NCBI RefSeq assembly: GCF_000336385.2
Contig: NZ_HG424446.1
Coordinates: forward strand, 29,784 to 93,783
Source of the DNA: Lysobacter antibioticus HS124
GTDB taxonomy: Bacteria; Pseudomonadota; Gammaproteobacteria; Xanthomonadales; Xanthomonadaceae
Length of the DNA stretch: 64,000 bases
Reading direction: 5' to 3'
In this document: positions 26,769 to 34,430 of the stretch, one piece after another
How the letters are laid out: each line of letters opens with the position of its first letter
Numbering within the stretch: the stretch's first letter is position 1
Made by a program: the position numbers and the translations under genes
Notes under the pieces: model-generated
The model's input: only the letters and a program-made list of their open reading frames with translations
What the model was told of the DNA's origin: nothing
Database searches by the model: none

Positions 26769-27905
26769 ATGCGCCTGCCGACCGCCCTGCTCTGCCTGTC
26801 CCTGCTTGCCGCATTGCCGGCCTGCGAGCGCGCCGCGGCGCCGGCCGCCGATACGCCAGGAACCGCAGCGAAAATCGCCCCCGCGGCGACGCCGTCCACT
26901 GCGCCTGCGGCGGCTGTGGCGGCCGCCGGCCCGATCCGCGCCAGCTTCGACTGCGCCGCCGCCCGCAGCTACGGCGAAACGGCGGTCTGCGCCGACGCCG
27001 CGCTCGCAGCCAAGGACCGCGATCTGGCCGCAGCCTGGCGCGACCTGTCCGAACGCGGCCTGCTGGACGCCGCGGTGCGCGACGCGCAGCGTCGCTGGCG
27101 CAGCGAGCGCGATGCCTGCACCAGCCCGGCCTGCGTCGGCGCCGCCTACGATCGGCGCCTCCAGGCGTTGCGCGATCTGGCCCTGCAACCCGACGGCGAC
27201 GCCGCGCACCGCCTCGACGGCCGCTTCGTCGTCGAGTCGGTCGGGGCCGGCGCGGACTGGATCGAACTGCGCTTCAACGCGGTCGACCTGGCGATGGAAA
27301 ACGAACGAGTGATCCAGGTCGGCGACCGCAACGATCCCAAAGTCGAGCGTGCCGCCGGCTCGATCATGAATCTGCAAGTCCAGGCGCGCAGCGCCGAGGG
27401 CAAGCGCCTGCTCGCCGCCTGCGCGACCGGCTGCACCGTCGAAGGCACGGTCGAACAGGCCACACGCGGCGAATGGGTGCTCACGCAATTGCGCGATGTC
27501 GCGGCCGGCGCAGCGCCGTCCGCCGCGGCCGCGCCGATCGAGGTCGGTATCGGCGATCCGCGCCGCGCGCCGCTGTTGGCTGCATTGAAAGCAGTGCTGG
27601 CCAAGGATCTCGGCCAACCGGTGACCCTGCGGGTGGATCTGCTGCGCGAACAGGACGGCTGGGCCTTCGCCTCGGTGCGCCCACGCACCGCCGACGGCAA
27701 GCCGATCGACTTCCTGCGCACGCGCTATGCCGAGCGCCAGCGCGACGGCGTCCTCGACGGCGACGGCACCTATGCCCTGCTCTCCAGGCGCGGCAGCGCG
27801 TGGAAGGTGGTGCAGTTCGACGTCGGCCCGACCGATGTGGCCTGGGCGGCGTGGCCGGAAGAATTCGGTGCGCCGGCGGCGGTGGTGCAAGTCGCCGCCG
27901 ACTGA
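26769..27905 (+). CDS. lipoprotein with LprI-like (DUF1311) domain
   Basis: The product has 378 residues. A lipoprotein signal (LCLSLLAALPAC) is followed by an Ala/Pro-rich linker and a lysozyme-inhibitor LprI-like domain. The domain's cysteine pattern is visible: ASFDCAAARSYGETAVCADA, AAWRDLSERG, RRWRSERDACTSPACVGAAY, DRRLQALRDL. The C-terminal 230 residues include a domain with RLLAACATGCTVEG and a final part resembling small exported stress domains (FASVRPRTADGKPIDFLRTR). It may protect the envelope against lysozyme, but this is inferred from the domain alone. It starts 21 bases after lpxH. Confidence 0.78.
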   Translation: MRLPTALLCLSLLAALPACERAAAPAADTPGTAAKIAPAATPSTAPAAAVAAAGPIRASFDCAAARSYGETAVCADAALAAKDRDLAAAWRDLSERGLLDAAVRDAQRRWRSERDACTSPACVGAAYDRRLQALRDLALQPDGDAAHRLDGRFVVESVGAGADWIELRFNAVDLAMENERVIQVGDRNDPKVERAAGSIMNLQVQARSAEGKRLLAACATGCTVEGTVEQATRGEWVLTQLRDVAAGAAPSAAAAPIEVGIGDPRRAPLLAALKAVLAKDLGQPVTLRVDLLREQDGWAFASVRPRTADGKPIDFLRTRYAERQRDGVLDGDGTYALLSRRGSAWKVVQFDVGPTDVAWAAWPEEFGAPAAVVQVAAD

Positions 27906-27927
27906 TACCGGTCAGTGTCCGAAACGA

Positions 27928-27955
27928 CGACGCCGGCGCCATGGAGCCGGCGTCG
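27928..27955 (-). terminator. hairpin between convergent genes
   Basis: CGACGCCGGC (27928-27937) pairs with GCCGGCGTCG (27946-27955) around an 8-base loop. On the minus strand it is followed by GTCGTTTCGG, as after hutU. It lies between the lipoprotein and TonB receptor stops and may serve both. Confidence 0.6.
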
Positions 27956-28011
27956 CGATGAAACGCCGGCCGCGACGACGCCGCAACGCCGCCGCGATCC
28001 TTCATCTCCGA

Positions 28012-30279
28012 TCAGAACTTCAGTTCGCCGGTCAGGAAGACCTGCCGCGGCGCGCCCGACTGCAGGGTGTAGTTCAAGCCGCGCGGATCGGAGGCGACGA
28101 AGCCGTTGGTGCCGATGCTGCCGAAGTATTCCTTGTCGAACAGGTTGGTCACGTTCAACTGCAGCTTGAACGCGTCGGCCCAGGACAGGTCCTTCCACTC
28201 GTACGAGGCGGCGGCGTCGAATATCCAGAACGCATCGACCTTGGAATCGTTGAGGTATGTCAGATAGCGCTTGTCGGTGTACTTGGCGCCGAGCTGCAGC
28301 TGCAAGCCGTCGCGCTCCCAGCGGACCTCGGTGGCGTACAGGCGCTTGGGCGCGTCGACCACCTGCTTGCCGCGGGTGCGCACCAAGGTGGCGCCGTCGA
28401 GGTAGTCGGATTCGTACTGCGAGTCGTTGAAGGCCAGCGAGTGGTACCAGCTGAAGCCGGCCAGCGGCTTCCACAGCACGGTCACTTCCGCGCCGCGGCT
28501 CTCGACGTCGCCGACGTTGGCGAAGCTGGAGGCGCAGCCGACAATGCCAGCGCAACGGGCGATCGCCAGCAGGCGGTTCTCGAAGTTCACCCGGTACACC
28601 GCGACCGAGGCCTCGATCGCATCGCGGCTGGTGCGCAGGCCGGCTTCGAAGGTCTTGGAGCTTTCCGGCTCCAGCGTCGCCACCGCAGCGTTGAACGCCG
28701 CCTGCGAGGTCGAATGCGGGCCGTTGACGCCGGTGCGGAACGCCGACAGGTTCTCGCTGTACGAACCGAAGATTTCCTCGTGTTCGCTGAGCTGCCAGCG
28801 CGCGCCGATCTGCGGCAGGAAATTGTCCTCCGAGACCAGCTTGCCGCTGGCGCGGCTGGCGCCGCCGATCAGGGTCTTGCCGTCGGTCTCCACGCGCAGG
28901 CCCTTGAAGCCGGCGTCGACCGCCAGGCGACCATCGGCGAACTCCATGTGATCGAGCACGTAGTACATGCGCGTATCGGTGTCGAAACGCTGGCGGAACA
29001 CGCGCTGGTCCGGATTGCGGTAGAAGAAGATCTCGTTCGGCGGCTCATTGCGGTTGAGATCGTAGAAATTGCGCTGCACGCCGTGATCGTTCTTCTCCAG
29101 CCACAGGCCGGCCTGCAGGCGGTGGTTGCCGATCTGCCAGCTGAGGCTGGGCATGAAGCCGGTGCGCTCGATGTCGTACTCGGTGGTGCGCATGCGCAAC
29201 GGCACGGTCGGCGAAGTCGAATACGGCGTGGCCCAATGGCCCTGGCCCTCGTTGCGGTGGTAATAGGCGGTCGCCGCCAGCACCACGTCCGGAGTGACGT
29301 TCCAGTCGGCGCTGACATAGGCCAGGTCGTCGTCGCGCACGCCGCGGGCGATGTAGTAAGCATCGTCCAGGCTGGTCACGCCGCCGCGGAAGCGGCCCTG
29401 TGCGGCGTCGATCGCGCGCTGCCAGTCCTTGGCGTAGTTGTCCCAATCCATGCCCAGACGCTTGGCCGATTCCAGCGACAGGTCGGCGTAGTCGGTCTCG
29501 CGCCGACGCGAAGAATCGGCATAGCCGCTGATGCGGAAGTCTTCGCCGGAGAACACGAACTTGCCGTTGAACTGCGAGTTGCGCTGCGGGCCCTCGCCCT
29601 TCCACTTGTCGGTGGTGTGGAACACGCCGCTGAGGTAGGCGCTGAAGCCGCCGTGGTCGCCGGTGTCCAGGCGCGCATAGGTGCGGCTGGTGGCGTCGCT
29701 GCCGACGGTCTGGGCCAGGCGCACGCCGAACTCGGCCGAGGGATCGGAGCTGAAGAGGCGCAGCGTGCCGCCGAGGTTGCCCGAGGACGCGGTGTCGATC
29801 GCGCCGCTGCCCTGCGACAGCTCGGCGCCGGACAGGTTCTCGCTGCTGATCGCGCGGCCGATGTGCAGGCCGTTGTGGTTGCCGTAGCTCATGTCGCCCA
29901 GCGGCACGCCGTCGAGGGTGAAGCCGAGCTGCTGCTGCGAGAAGCCGCGAATGTTGAGCTTGCTCGACCACTCGTAGTTGCCCCAGGGATCGGAGCTCTG
30001 GAAGTGCACGCCCGGCAGCTTGGCCATGACCTTCAGCGGGCTGGTGCCGGCGGCCTCGCGCTGCAGTTCGGCGCGGCCCAGGGCCTGCACCTGGCGGGTC
30101 TGGCCGGTGCCGACCACCGACACCGTGTCCAGCGTGGTCGCGTCGTCGGCCGGGGCCGCGGCGGCGCCGCTGTCGGCGGCCGCTGCGGGCAAGGGAGCGG
30201 CTTCGGCGGCCTGGCCGCGGCCGGCGTACAGGCACAGCAAAATCGAGGCGGCGAGGAGCGTCGTCTTCGTCGTCGTCAT
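28012..30279 (-). CDS. TonB-dependent outer-membrane receptor, ligand unknown
   Basis: The product has 755 residues with a signal peptide (TTLLAASILLCLYAGRGQAA) and an Ala-rich spacer. A TonB-box-like TLDTVSVVG follows, then a plug domain with LKVMAKLPGVHF, LNIRGFSQQQLGFTLDGVP and SGNLGGTLRLFSSDP, and a barrel ending APRQVFLTGELKF. FLPQIGARWQLSEHEEIFGS is the usual barrel core motif. Length and layout suit siderophore- or oligosaccharide-type receptors, but nothing near it hints at the ligand. The ATG at 30279 is chosen. A TTG at 30300 is an alternative. Neither has a clear ribosome-binding site. Confidence 0.88.
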   Translation of the reverse strand: MTTTKTTLLAASILLCLYAGRGQAAEAAPLPAAAADSGAAAAPADDATTLDTVSVVGTGQTRQVQALGRAELQREAAGTSPLKVMAKLPGVHFQSSDPWGNYEWSSKLNIRGFSQQQLGFTLDGVPLGDMSYGNHNGLHIGRAISSENLSGAELSQGSGAIDTASSGNLGGTLRLFSSDPSAEFGVRLAQTVGSDATSRTYARLDTGDHGGFSAYLSGVFHTTDKWKGEGPQRNSQFNGKFVFSGEDFRISGYADSSRRRETDYADLSLESAKRLGMDWDNYAKDWQRAIDAAQGRFRGGVTSLDDAYYIARGVRDDDLAYVSADWNVTPDVVLAATAYYHRNEGQGHWATPYSTSPTVPLRMRTTEYDIERTGFMPSLSWQIGNHRLQAGLWLEKNDHGVQRNFYDLNRNEPPNEIFFYRNPDQRVFRQRFDTDTRMYYVLDHMEFADGRLAVDAGFKGLRVETDGKTLIGGASRASGKLVSEDNFLPQIGARWQLSEHEEIFGSYSENLSAFRTGVNGPHSTSQAAFNAAVATLEPESSKTFEAGLRTSRDAIEASVAVYRVNFENRLLAIARCAGIVGCASSFANVGDVESRGAEVTVLWKPLAGFSWYHSLAFNDSQYESDYLDGATLVRTRGKQVVDAPKRLYATEVRWERDGLQLQLGAKYTDKRYLTYLNDSKVDAFWIFDAAASYEWKDLSWADAFKLQLNVTNLFDKEYFGSIGTNGFVASDPRGLNYTLQSGAPRQVFLTGELKF

Positions 30280-30300
30280 TTCAGGGGACTTCCAGATCAA

Positions 30301-30636
30301 AGTGGCCGCCGCGCGATGCGCAGTCCGCTCTTGGGCGGCGTCAGAGCGAAGCCCGGAAGTCTGTCGACTCGGTGTGAACGGGGTATTTCAGATCCGCGTC
30401 AGTTGATCGAGTCCGCGGTTTGGATGTGCGGGGATGGCGATGCGGCGTTGCCGCTATCGACCCGCAGCGGCACGCGAAGAAATCGTCGTCGCTGACCGCA
30501 GCCGCAGTCCGAGGACATCGGACGATCCCGCCGACCGATCGCCGCCGCCTCATCGGTAGCGAGCCCGCTGGCGCCGGACCACTGATGCCGGCTCAGCCAG
30601 TGTCCGCAAAGAACCGCGTTACGCCGGTCGCACCGG
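30301..30636. other. gap upstream of the TonB receptor, no gene seen
   Basis: This is the 336-base stretch between the TonB receptor start and the first island gene, both on the minus strand. Short open frames occur but none has a plausible start or family look. GCCGGTCGCACCGGC at 30623-30637 is a small hairpin at the end of the island gene. Confidence 0.5.
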
Positions 30637-30963
30637 CTACGCTGGCTCGACGGGACCGACCTCGGCAGCAAGCTCTTCGAACAACGCACAGGCCTGCTTG
30701 AAGTCTGTGCCGTCGCGGCTCGGGTACCGCTGCACGAAGCTGGCGACGTTCCATTCGAGGAAGTACCGCAGGGCCTCAGTCTTGCAACCTCCCATCAACA
30801 CGGCCGGCAAGGAGTGGCAAAGCTCGCCCCATTCCTCCAGTTCTTTCTTCCGACTCCAGTAACGTATGGACAAGACCGCGCGGCAGCGGATCGCCAGGAG
30901 TCCAATTCGCAGCAATTCAAGCACGACTTCCCGTGCCTGGTCCGAACTCGCACTGTTGTCCAT
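30637..30963 (-). CDS. hypothetical protein, last gene of accessory island
   Basis: The product has 108 residues with no signal peptide or membrane segment. It is mainly helical by eye (QAREVVLELLRIGLLAIRCR, RKKELEEWGELCHSLPAVL, TDFKQACALFEELAAEVG), with cysteines at three places. It looks like a small cytosolic immunity-type protein, but I recognise no family. Upstream lies an 84-base gap, then the zinc-ribbon-like gene on the same strand. Base composition is more A/T-rich than the flanking chromosome. Confidence 0.55.
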   Translation of the reverse strand: MDNSASSDQAREVVLELLRIGLLAIRCRAVLSIRYWSRKKELEEWGELCHSLPAVLMGGCKTEALRYFLEWNVASFVQRYPSRDGTDFKQACALFEELAAEVGPVEPA

Positions 30964-31047
30964 GTCGTATCAGCCTACCGACCAACCCAAGACCGGCTCC
31001 GCAACTACCAATTCAATGGCCGCACCGATCGCGCGGGAGTGCCGCGG

Positions 31048-31278
31048 CTATTCGGGCGCATAGAACTTGGGCGGTTTGCCGAACCCCTCCCAGAACGCTG
31101 CGAGCCGCCCGCACGCTGGGCACTCGAAGATGCTCTTCATCTCGCGATGCAAGGCTTCGGCGTCGACTTGGCCGGCATAAGCGTCGTACGCCACATCGCC
31201 GATCGCCAGCCATTCGATCGGGTTGGGGATCAGGCTGTAATCGAGTTTTTCGCCGCAGGCGCACCAGATTGCGGGCAT
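31048..31278 (-). CDS. small zinc-ribbon-like protein
   Basis: The product has 76 residues. It begins MPAIWCACGEKLDYSLIPNP, runs through PIEWLAIGDVAYDAYAGQVD, and ends with FECPACGRLAAFWEGFGKPP. The CxCG near the start and CPACGR near the end form a four-Cys zinc-ribbon arrangement around a helical middle. I have seen similar short proteins next to polymorphic toxin loci, but the function is unknown. The ATG follows the stop of the 73-residue gene by 11 bases, with AGGCAGG as a ribosome-binding site, so the two are in one operon. Part of it is duplicated in the gene at 32559. Confidence 0.65.
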   Translation of the reverse strand: MPAIWCACGEKLDYSLIPNPIEWLAIGDVAYDAYAGQVDAEALHREMKSIFECPACGRLAAFWEGFGKPPKFYAPE

Positions 31279-31289
31279 TCCGTCCTGCC

Positions 31290-31511
31290 TTATCCAGATA
31301 GCAAGCTATAGACGATGCAACCGAAGCTCAAGCTACGACATTCTTCAAGGCGACAGGTGGGATATCCCGACAGAGAAGAACTCCGGCGGCTGCGATATTG
31401 AGGCCACACTTCCCGATTGTAGCGTCGCCAGATTTGATCGCCCGGGGCGAAACCAAACGCTTTACCGAACTCGATGTCGCTCCATTCGGTGACCGTTTCA
31501 TGAGTATCCAT
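31290..31511 (-). CDS. short hypothetical protein, possibly truncated
   Basis: The product has 73 residues. The first 38 look like a real protein (EWSDIEFGKAFGFAPGDQIW, RRYNREVWPQYRS). The rest is Ser/Arg/Cys-rich and reads like a frame that has lost its proper end. The start lies eight bases after the stop of the upstream gene, and the stop lies just before the ribosome-binding site of the zinc-ribbon gene, so it is at least translated in the operon. A second frame (31328-31516) stays open across the same stretch, which would fit a past frameshift. Confidence 0.45.
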   Translation of the reverse strand: MDTHETVTEWSDIEFGKAFGFAPGDQIWRRYNREVWPQYRSRRSSSLSGYPTCRLEECRSLSFGCIVYSLLSG

Positions 31512-31519
31512 AACAAGGT

Positions 31520-31756
31520 TTAGCTCCTGCGGCCTTTTCGCTCATCCTCGATGGCCTCGACGATAGTATCGACAAAACGGTCGTGCTCCATCTTCTGCTT
31601 TCGCCAGGCCAGGCTCTCGTGGACTAGCAACTTGGCACGCCCCAAGTCGACTTCGAATTTCTCAGCAACCTTCGAGATCGTTTCCGTTTTCGAGCAACCG
31701 CCGTCTTTCAAGCCGCTAATGAAGGCCTCGATCATTTCGGATTCTATGCTGGACAC
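31520..31756 (-). CDS. small helical hypothetical protein
   Basis: The product has 78 residues from a GTG start at 31756. The start is set by GGAGG at 31762-31766, which lies inside the end of the upstream gene, with only one base between the two reading frames. The sequence is charged and helical: IEAFISGLKDGGCSKTETIS, KVAEKFEVDLGRAKLLVHES, WRKQKMEHDRFVDTIVEAIE. No family is recognised. It is part of the same operon as its neighbours. A longer frame from 31801 overlaps the upstream gene and is less likely. Confidence 0.6.
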   Translation of the reverse strand: MSSIESEMIEAFISGLKDGGCSKTETISKVAEKFEVDLGRAKLLVHESLAWRKQKMEHDRFVDTIVEAIEDERKGRRS

Positions 31757-31757
31757 C

Positions 31758-32132
31758 CTAGCCTCCCTCGCGATCAACGCCCCATCTTTCATGCACCGCA
31801 ATCGCAGGCAGATTGCACGTGTTGGCTACAAATCGCGCAAGCCACCCGGAAATATCGTGCATCCTGCCGTGCAGAACTTCCTCGATCGAATCGTCGGTGC
31901 ACAGTTCCAATCCAAACCATGCCCCATCTTCCTCGGGCCATCGGCTTAGCCAAGCCTCGAAGCCGAACGCTTCAGCGAAACCCACCTCCTCGAATGGCTC
32001 GTACTCCTCGGGCTCGATCGAGAAGCCGTCGATCTCGAAGGCATCCGCAAGCAGGGCGGCCAGATCATGCATATCGCCCGGATAGTAGATACGAACGGCC
32101 GCCCTGACCCCGAAGACTTCATTTTCGAGCAC
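31758..32132 (-). CDS. hypothetical acidic protein, immunity-like
   Basis: The product has 124 residues with a GTG start at 32132 fixed by a perfect AGGAGG at 32138-32143, five bases away. It is strongly acidic (SIEPEEYEPFEEVGFAEAFG, RWPEEDGAWFGLELCTDDSI), a common trait of toxin-neutralising proteins, and has the repeated Trp/Phe pattern of small alpha+beta immunity folds. I do not recognise the family. Downstream genes are coupled to it within one base and eight bases. Confidence 0.6.
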   Translation of the reverse strand: MLENEVFGVRAAVRIYYPGDMHDLAALLADAFEIDGFSIEPEEYEPFEEVGFAEAFGFEAWLSRWPEEDGAWFGLELCTDDSIEEVLHGRMHDISGWLARFVANTCNLPAIAVHERWGVDREGG

Positions 32133-32194
32133 CTCGACCTCCTAGCTTTTCGACTCGCGAAACAGCTTTCGCTGCAATCTTCCGGTACTCCGAA

Positions 32195-32590
32195 TCAACC
32201 GCGATCGAAATCTATCAGATCGTCGATAGCCTGCCGCAGCCATTCGTAGAAACTGTCGTAACTGGCGCGCCGTTCCCAGCCACTCGATGCAAAGTCGTGT
32301 ATCACCACCACCCGATCCGGCTCTGCGGCGTCCCAGCAAGCGGTATCGTCGTTGTCCTGGCGCCGCGCGAACGGCACCAACGAGCGCTGCGGGTAGCGCG
32401 CACGCAGACCTTCGTTCGCCGCGCGCAACGCTTCGCCACCGAGCAGGCACCATGGCTCCAGATCAAGCAGGCCGAGTTCCACGATGCGCAGGAATTGCGC
32501 CGGGTAGACAAAGCCGGTGGGCAATCGATCCGGTGCCAGGACCATGCTCGACGCCCTATCAACCTTGGGCGATGCCGCTGCGACGCTCAT
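32195..32590 (-). CDS. SUKH/SMI1-KNR4-like protein, probable immunity protein
   Basis: The product has 131 residues from ATG at 32590. An internal ATG at 32545 would give 116. The core has the SUKH pattern: VYPAQFLRIVELGLLDLEPW, CLLGGEAL, a basic RARYPQRSLVPFARRQDNDD, then RVVVIHDFASSGWERRASY and FYEWLRQAIDDLIDF. SUKH proteins are the most frequent immunity partners of nuclease and other toxins in polymorphic toxin systems. Without a toxin gene nearby the target is unknown. The N-terminus overlaps the end of the upstream gene by about 30 bases, or not at all with the later start. Confidence 0.7.
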   Translation of the reverse strand: MSVAAASPKVDRASSMVLAPDRLPTGFVYPAQFLRIVELGLLDLEPWCLLGGEALRAANEGLRARYPQRSLVPFARRQDNDDTACWDAAEPDRVVVIHDFASSGWERRASYDSFYEWLRQAIDDLIDFDRG

Positions 32591-32954
32591 AATTGAACCA
32601 GCCCTTCGATGTCCAAGGCACCCCTCCCCCACGTTGCATCATCCGCTCCATCGATGTGGCTATCGCCGCGTCCGGAGTCCAAACTTCGATGCTCGCCGAA
32701 AGTAGTTCGTGCAATCTCGCTAACTCGATAGGCCCGACCTCGTCGACGGGCGGAAGATCGAGCACCATGCAGTTCTTGACGGCTTTCGAGTAGACGCCAG
32801 GATTCGGCCTATCCGCCTCAGGCCTGTCTCGGACAAAGCCCGACCGGCCCGTCGCACACCGCTGCATCATGCCAGCAAAGTATGCGCGATACGCTACATC
32901 GCCGATCGCCAGCCACTCGATCGACTGGGGAGCAATCATAAGAGATGTCGGCAC
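32559..32954 (-). CDS. chimeric hypothetical protein sharing its N-terminus with the zinc-ribbon gene
   Basis: The product has 131 residues from GTG at 32954, or 126 from ATG at 32939. Residues 12-22 read IEWLAIGDVAY, identical to the middle of the zinc-ribbon protein at 31048-31278. The DNA is also nearly identical over about 35 bases. The first CxCG and the later CPACGR are missing, and after AYFAGMMQR the sequence is unrelated (CMVLDLPPVDEVGPIELARL). It looks like a recombined or decayed paralogue carrying a different C-terminal half. Function unknown. Confidence 0.45.
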   Translation of the reverse strand: MPTSLMIAPQSIEWLAIGDVAYRAYFAGMMQRCATGRSGFVRDRPEADRPNPGVYSKAVKNCMVLDLPPVDEVGPIELARLHELLSASIEVWTPDAAIATSMERMMQRGGGVPWTSKGWFNYERRSGIAQG

Positions 32955-32977
32955 GAGCTCACTAGATCGTCGGCATC

Positions 32978-33472
32978 TCAGTCCGGCCTAAGCCGAGGAC
33001 GGATCATCGAAGGCGTGTACACAAGCGCCTCGCTCCACTCCAGCCCCAGCGCGCTCAACCGCTCGAAGTAGAACGGGTCCGGGGGCGCAGGCTGCTCCTG
33101 CAAAGCGCGCACGAAGGCTTCGGGCGGCTGATAGTGATGAACTCTGACGTAGTGATAGAGCATGTTGGGTGCGGCATAGATCACGCCTTCCGAACCGAAC
33201 ACCCTCATCTCCGCCGCTCCGAGCAACAAGGCAAGCCCGTCTCGCTCCTCGACGCATCGCGCCGATGTACACAGGTCACGATAGTGCACACCCCGCGCTC
33301 GGGCGACCGAGAATTGTGTGTACTGCCAAATCAACGACAGCAGTTCTTCCGATGGAGGATACCGAGGGAACGACATCCCGTTCCCAAGCCACCCCACGTT
33401 GACCGTGCCGGGAGCTTCGAAGTACTCGGAATAGCAGTAATCGGAACCGTCCTGGAAGTGCGCCATATCCAT
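32978..33472 (-). CDS. hypothetical protein of the NVGWLG-type family
   Basis: The product has 164 residues. It begins MDMAHFQDGSDYCYSEYFE, then APGTVNVGWLGNGMSFPRYP and a helix LLSLIWQYTQFSVARARGVH, followed by CTSARC. I know this opening from a family of unannotated proteins (MxxFxDLSxYxY ... NVGWL, I believe DUF7919) often found singly or in immunity clusters. The last third (YHYVRVHHYQPPEAFVRALQ) is a conserved-looking helix pair. An ATG two codons later (33466) is equally possible as start. Function unknown. Confidence 0.65.
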   Translation of the reverse strand: MDMAHFQDGSDYCYSEYFEAPGTVNVGWLGNGMSFPRYPPSEELLSLIWQYTQFSVARARGVHYRDLCTSARCVEERDGLALLLGAAEMRVFGSEGVIYAAPNMLYHYVRVHHYQPPEAFVRALQEQPAPPDPFYFERLSALGLEWSEALVYTPSMIRPRLRPD

Positions 33473-33525
33473 ATCACCGACTGCGTGCGACTAAAGAATC
33501 GAGCCCTACCCCTCAAGATGGAGCG

Positions 33526-34134
33526 TCAACCTGGCAGCTCAAGGCTCCCCCTACTGCCTGAAGAATCGGTAGAAATCGCGCGAGCGAGATCGGCACGACT
33601 CAGGGCCGAGCGCGACACGAGTTCAAGATCGCAGTGCTGGCGATCCAACTCCTGTTGCATGAGCGGATGTTCGAGAATTCCGGCTTCAAGCCTTGCATCG
33701 TCGGGATCCATGCCCTCGGTCTCCTGGACATAGAGATCCACCGAATCCGTAGCATAAGTCGCAATCGTAACAATGCGCTCCGCTCCTCCATCGACGAGGT
33801 GCTCGAGCAGGCTGCAAACAGCGAAACAGGCATCCTGGGCCGAAGCAGTCCGCAGCGCAGTGAAATCCTCCGAGCTCGGCGCCAATTGTTCGCATTCGGT
33901 CATCAACCGCCGTACTAAATTCGCATCACTTCCGATACCACCGAGATCGGATCGGGCCAGTTCCAGCGCGCGGCACAGAAACAGCACATCGCCCCACTCG
34001 GCGTCTTGCTGGAAGTTTTGATAGTTGGGCATGAGCCTGTCACAGCATAGGATGCCGAATCCGAGTTTCCGCCATCGATCCAATCGCGCCAGCTTCTTGA
34101 GCAGCGCATTCCTATCAAATGCCGCATGTTTCAT
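33526..34134 (-). CDS. DUF416 (YjaG-like) family protein
   Basis: The product has 202 residues. LARLDRWRKLGFGILCCDRL, then MPNYQNFQQDAEWGDVLFLC, is the DUF416 signature seen in E. coli YjaG. The remainder is helical (AQDACFAVCSLLEHLVDGGA), with an acidic central stretch. The end (STDSSGSRGSLELPG) looks ragged compared with family members. The biochemical role of DUF416 is unknown. It is the first large gene of the low-G+C island, and the ATG at 34134 is preceded by AGGG. Confidence 0.8.
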   Translation of the reverse strand: MKHAAFDRNALLKKLARLDRWRKLGFGILCCDRLMPNYQNFQQDAEWGDVLFLCRALELARSDLGGIGSDANLVRRLMTECEQLAPSSEDFTALRTASAQDACFAVCSLLEHLVDGGAERIVTIATYATDSVDLYVQETEGMDPDDARLEAGILEHPLMQQELDRQHCDLELVSRSALSRADLARAISTDSSGSRGSLELPG

Positions 34135-34214
34135 CTGACGACCCTTCGCCCCGTCGCCCTCCCGAATCGCGAGCCCAGCTTAGGCACTCGCATTAGGTCG
34201 TCGAGCCCCAGCTC

Positions 34215-34430
34215 TTATTCGAAAACCACCCCCAGACGCTCTGCTCTTTTTTTGAATTCGTCTTTCTTTTCGTCGGTTGAAAAATGAAGAACGACCGAAT
34301 GACCATCAAGCAGCCTTTCGACCTCTTCTTTTGCCGACGCCAACGATCTCGTAGAAAAATCTCGAACATCTTTGATCAACGAGACAACTTGAAGCCCTCT
34401 TTGCCACGAGACCATTCTTAGCGTACTCAT
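34215..34430 (-). CDS. small protein resembling the ribosomal L7/L12 C-terminal domain
   Basis: The product has 71 residues. From about residue 14 it reads QVVSLIKDVRDFSTRSLASA, then KEEVERLLDGHSVVLHF and KKRAERLGVVFE. This is the beta-alpha-alpha-beta-alpha-beta order of the L7/L12 C-terminal domain, with the IKxVR helix and the AKxxVE helix. The L7/L12 N-terminal dimer domain is absent, so it is not a ribosomal stalk protein itself. The start overlaps the stop of the S9 peptidase gene (ATGA), and its base composition is much more A/T-rich than that gene. Function unknown. Confidence 0.6.
   Translation of the reverse strand: MSTLRMVSWQRGLQVVSLIKDVRDFSTRSLASAKEEVERLLDGHSVVLHFSTDEKKDEFKKRAERLGVVFE

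Noticed and set aside
30420..30701. Plus-strand small open frame between the TonB receptor and the island
   Set aside because: It is Arg/Pro-rich without domain or start signal and overlaps the last island gene.
31328..31516. 62-codon alternative frame overlapping the 73-residue island gene
   Set aside because: Its start lacks a ribosome-binding site and the other frame keeps better spacing to both neighbours. It is kept only as a hint of an old frameshift.
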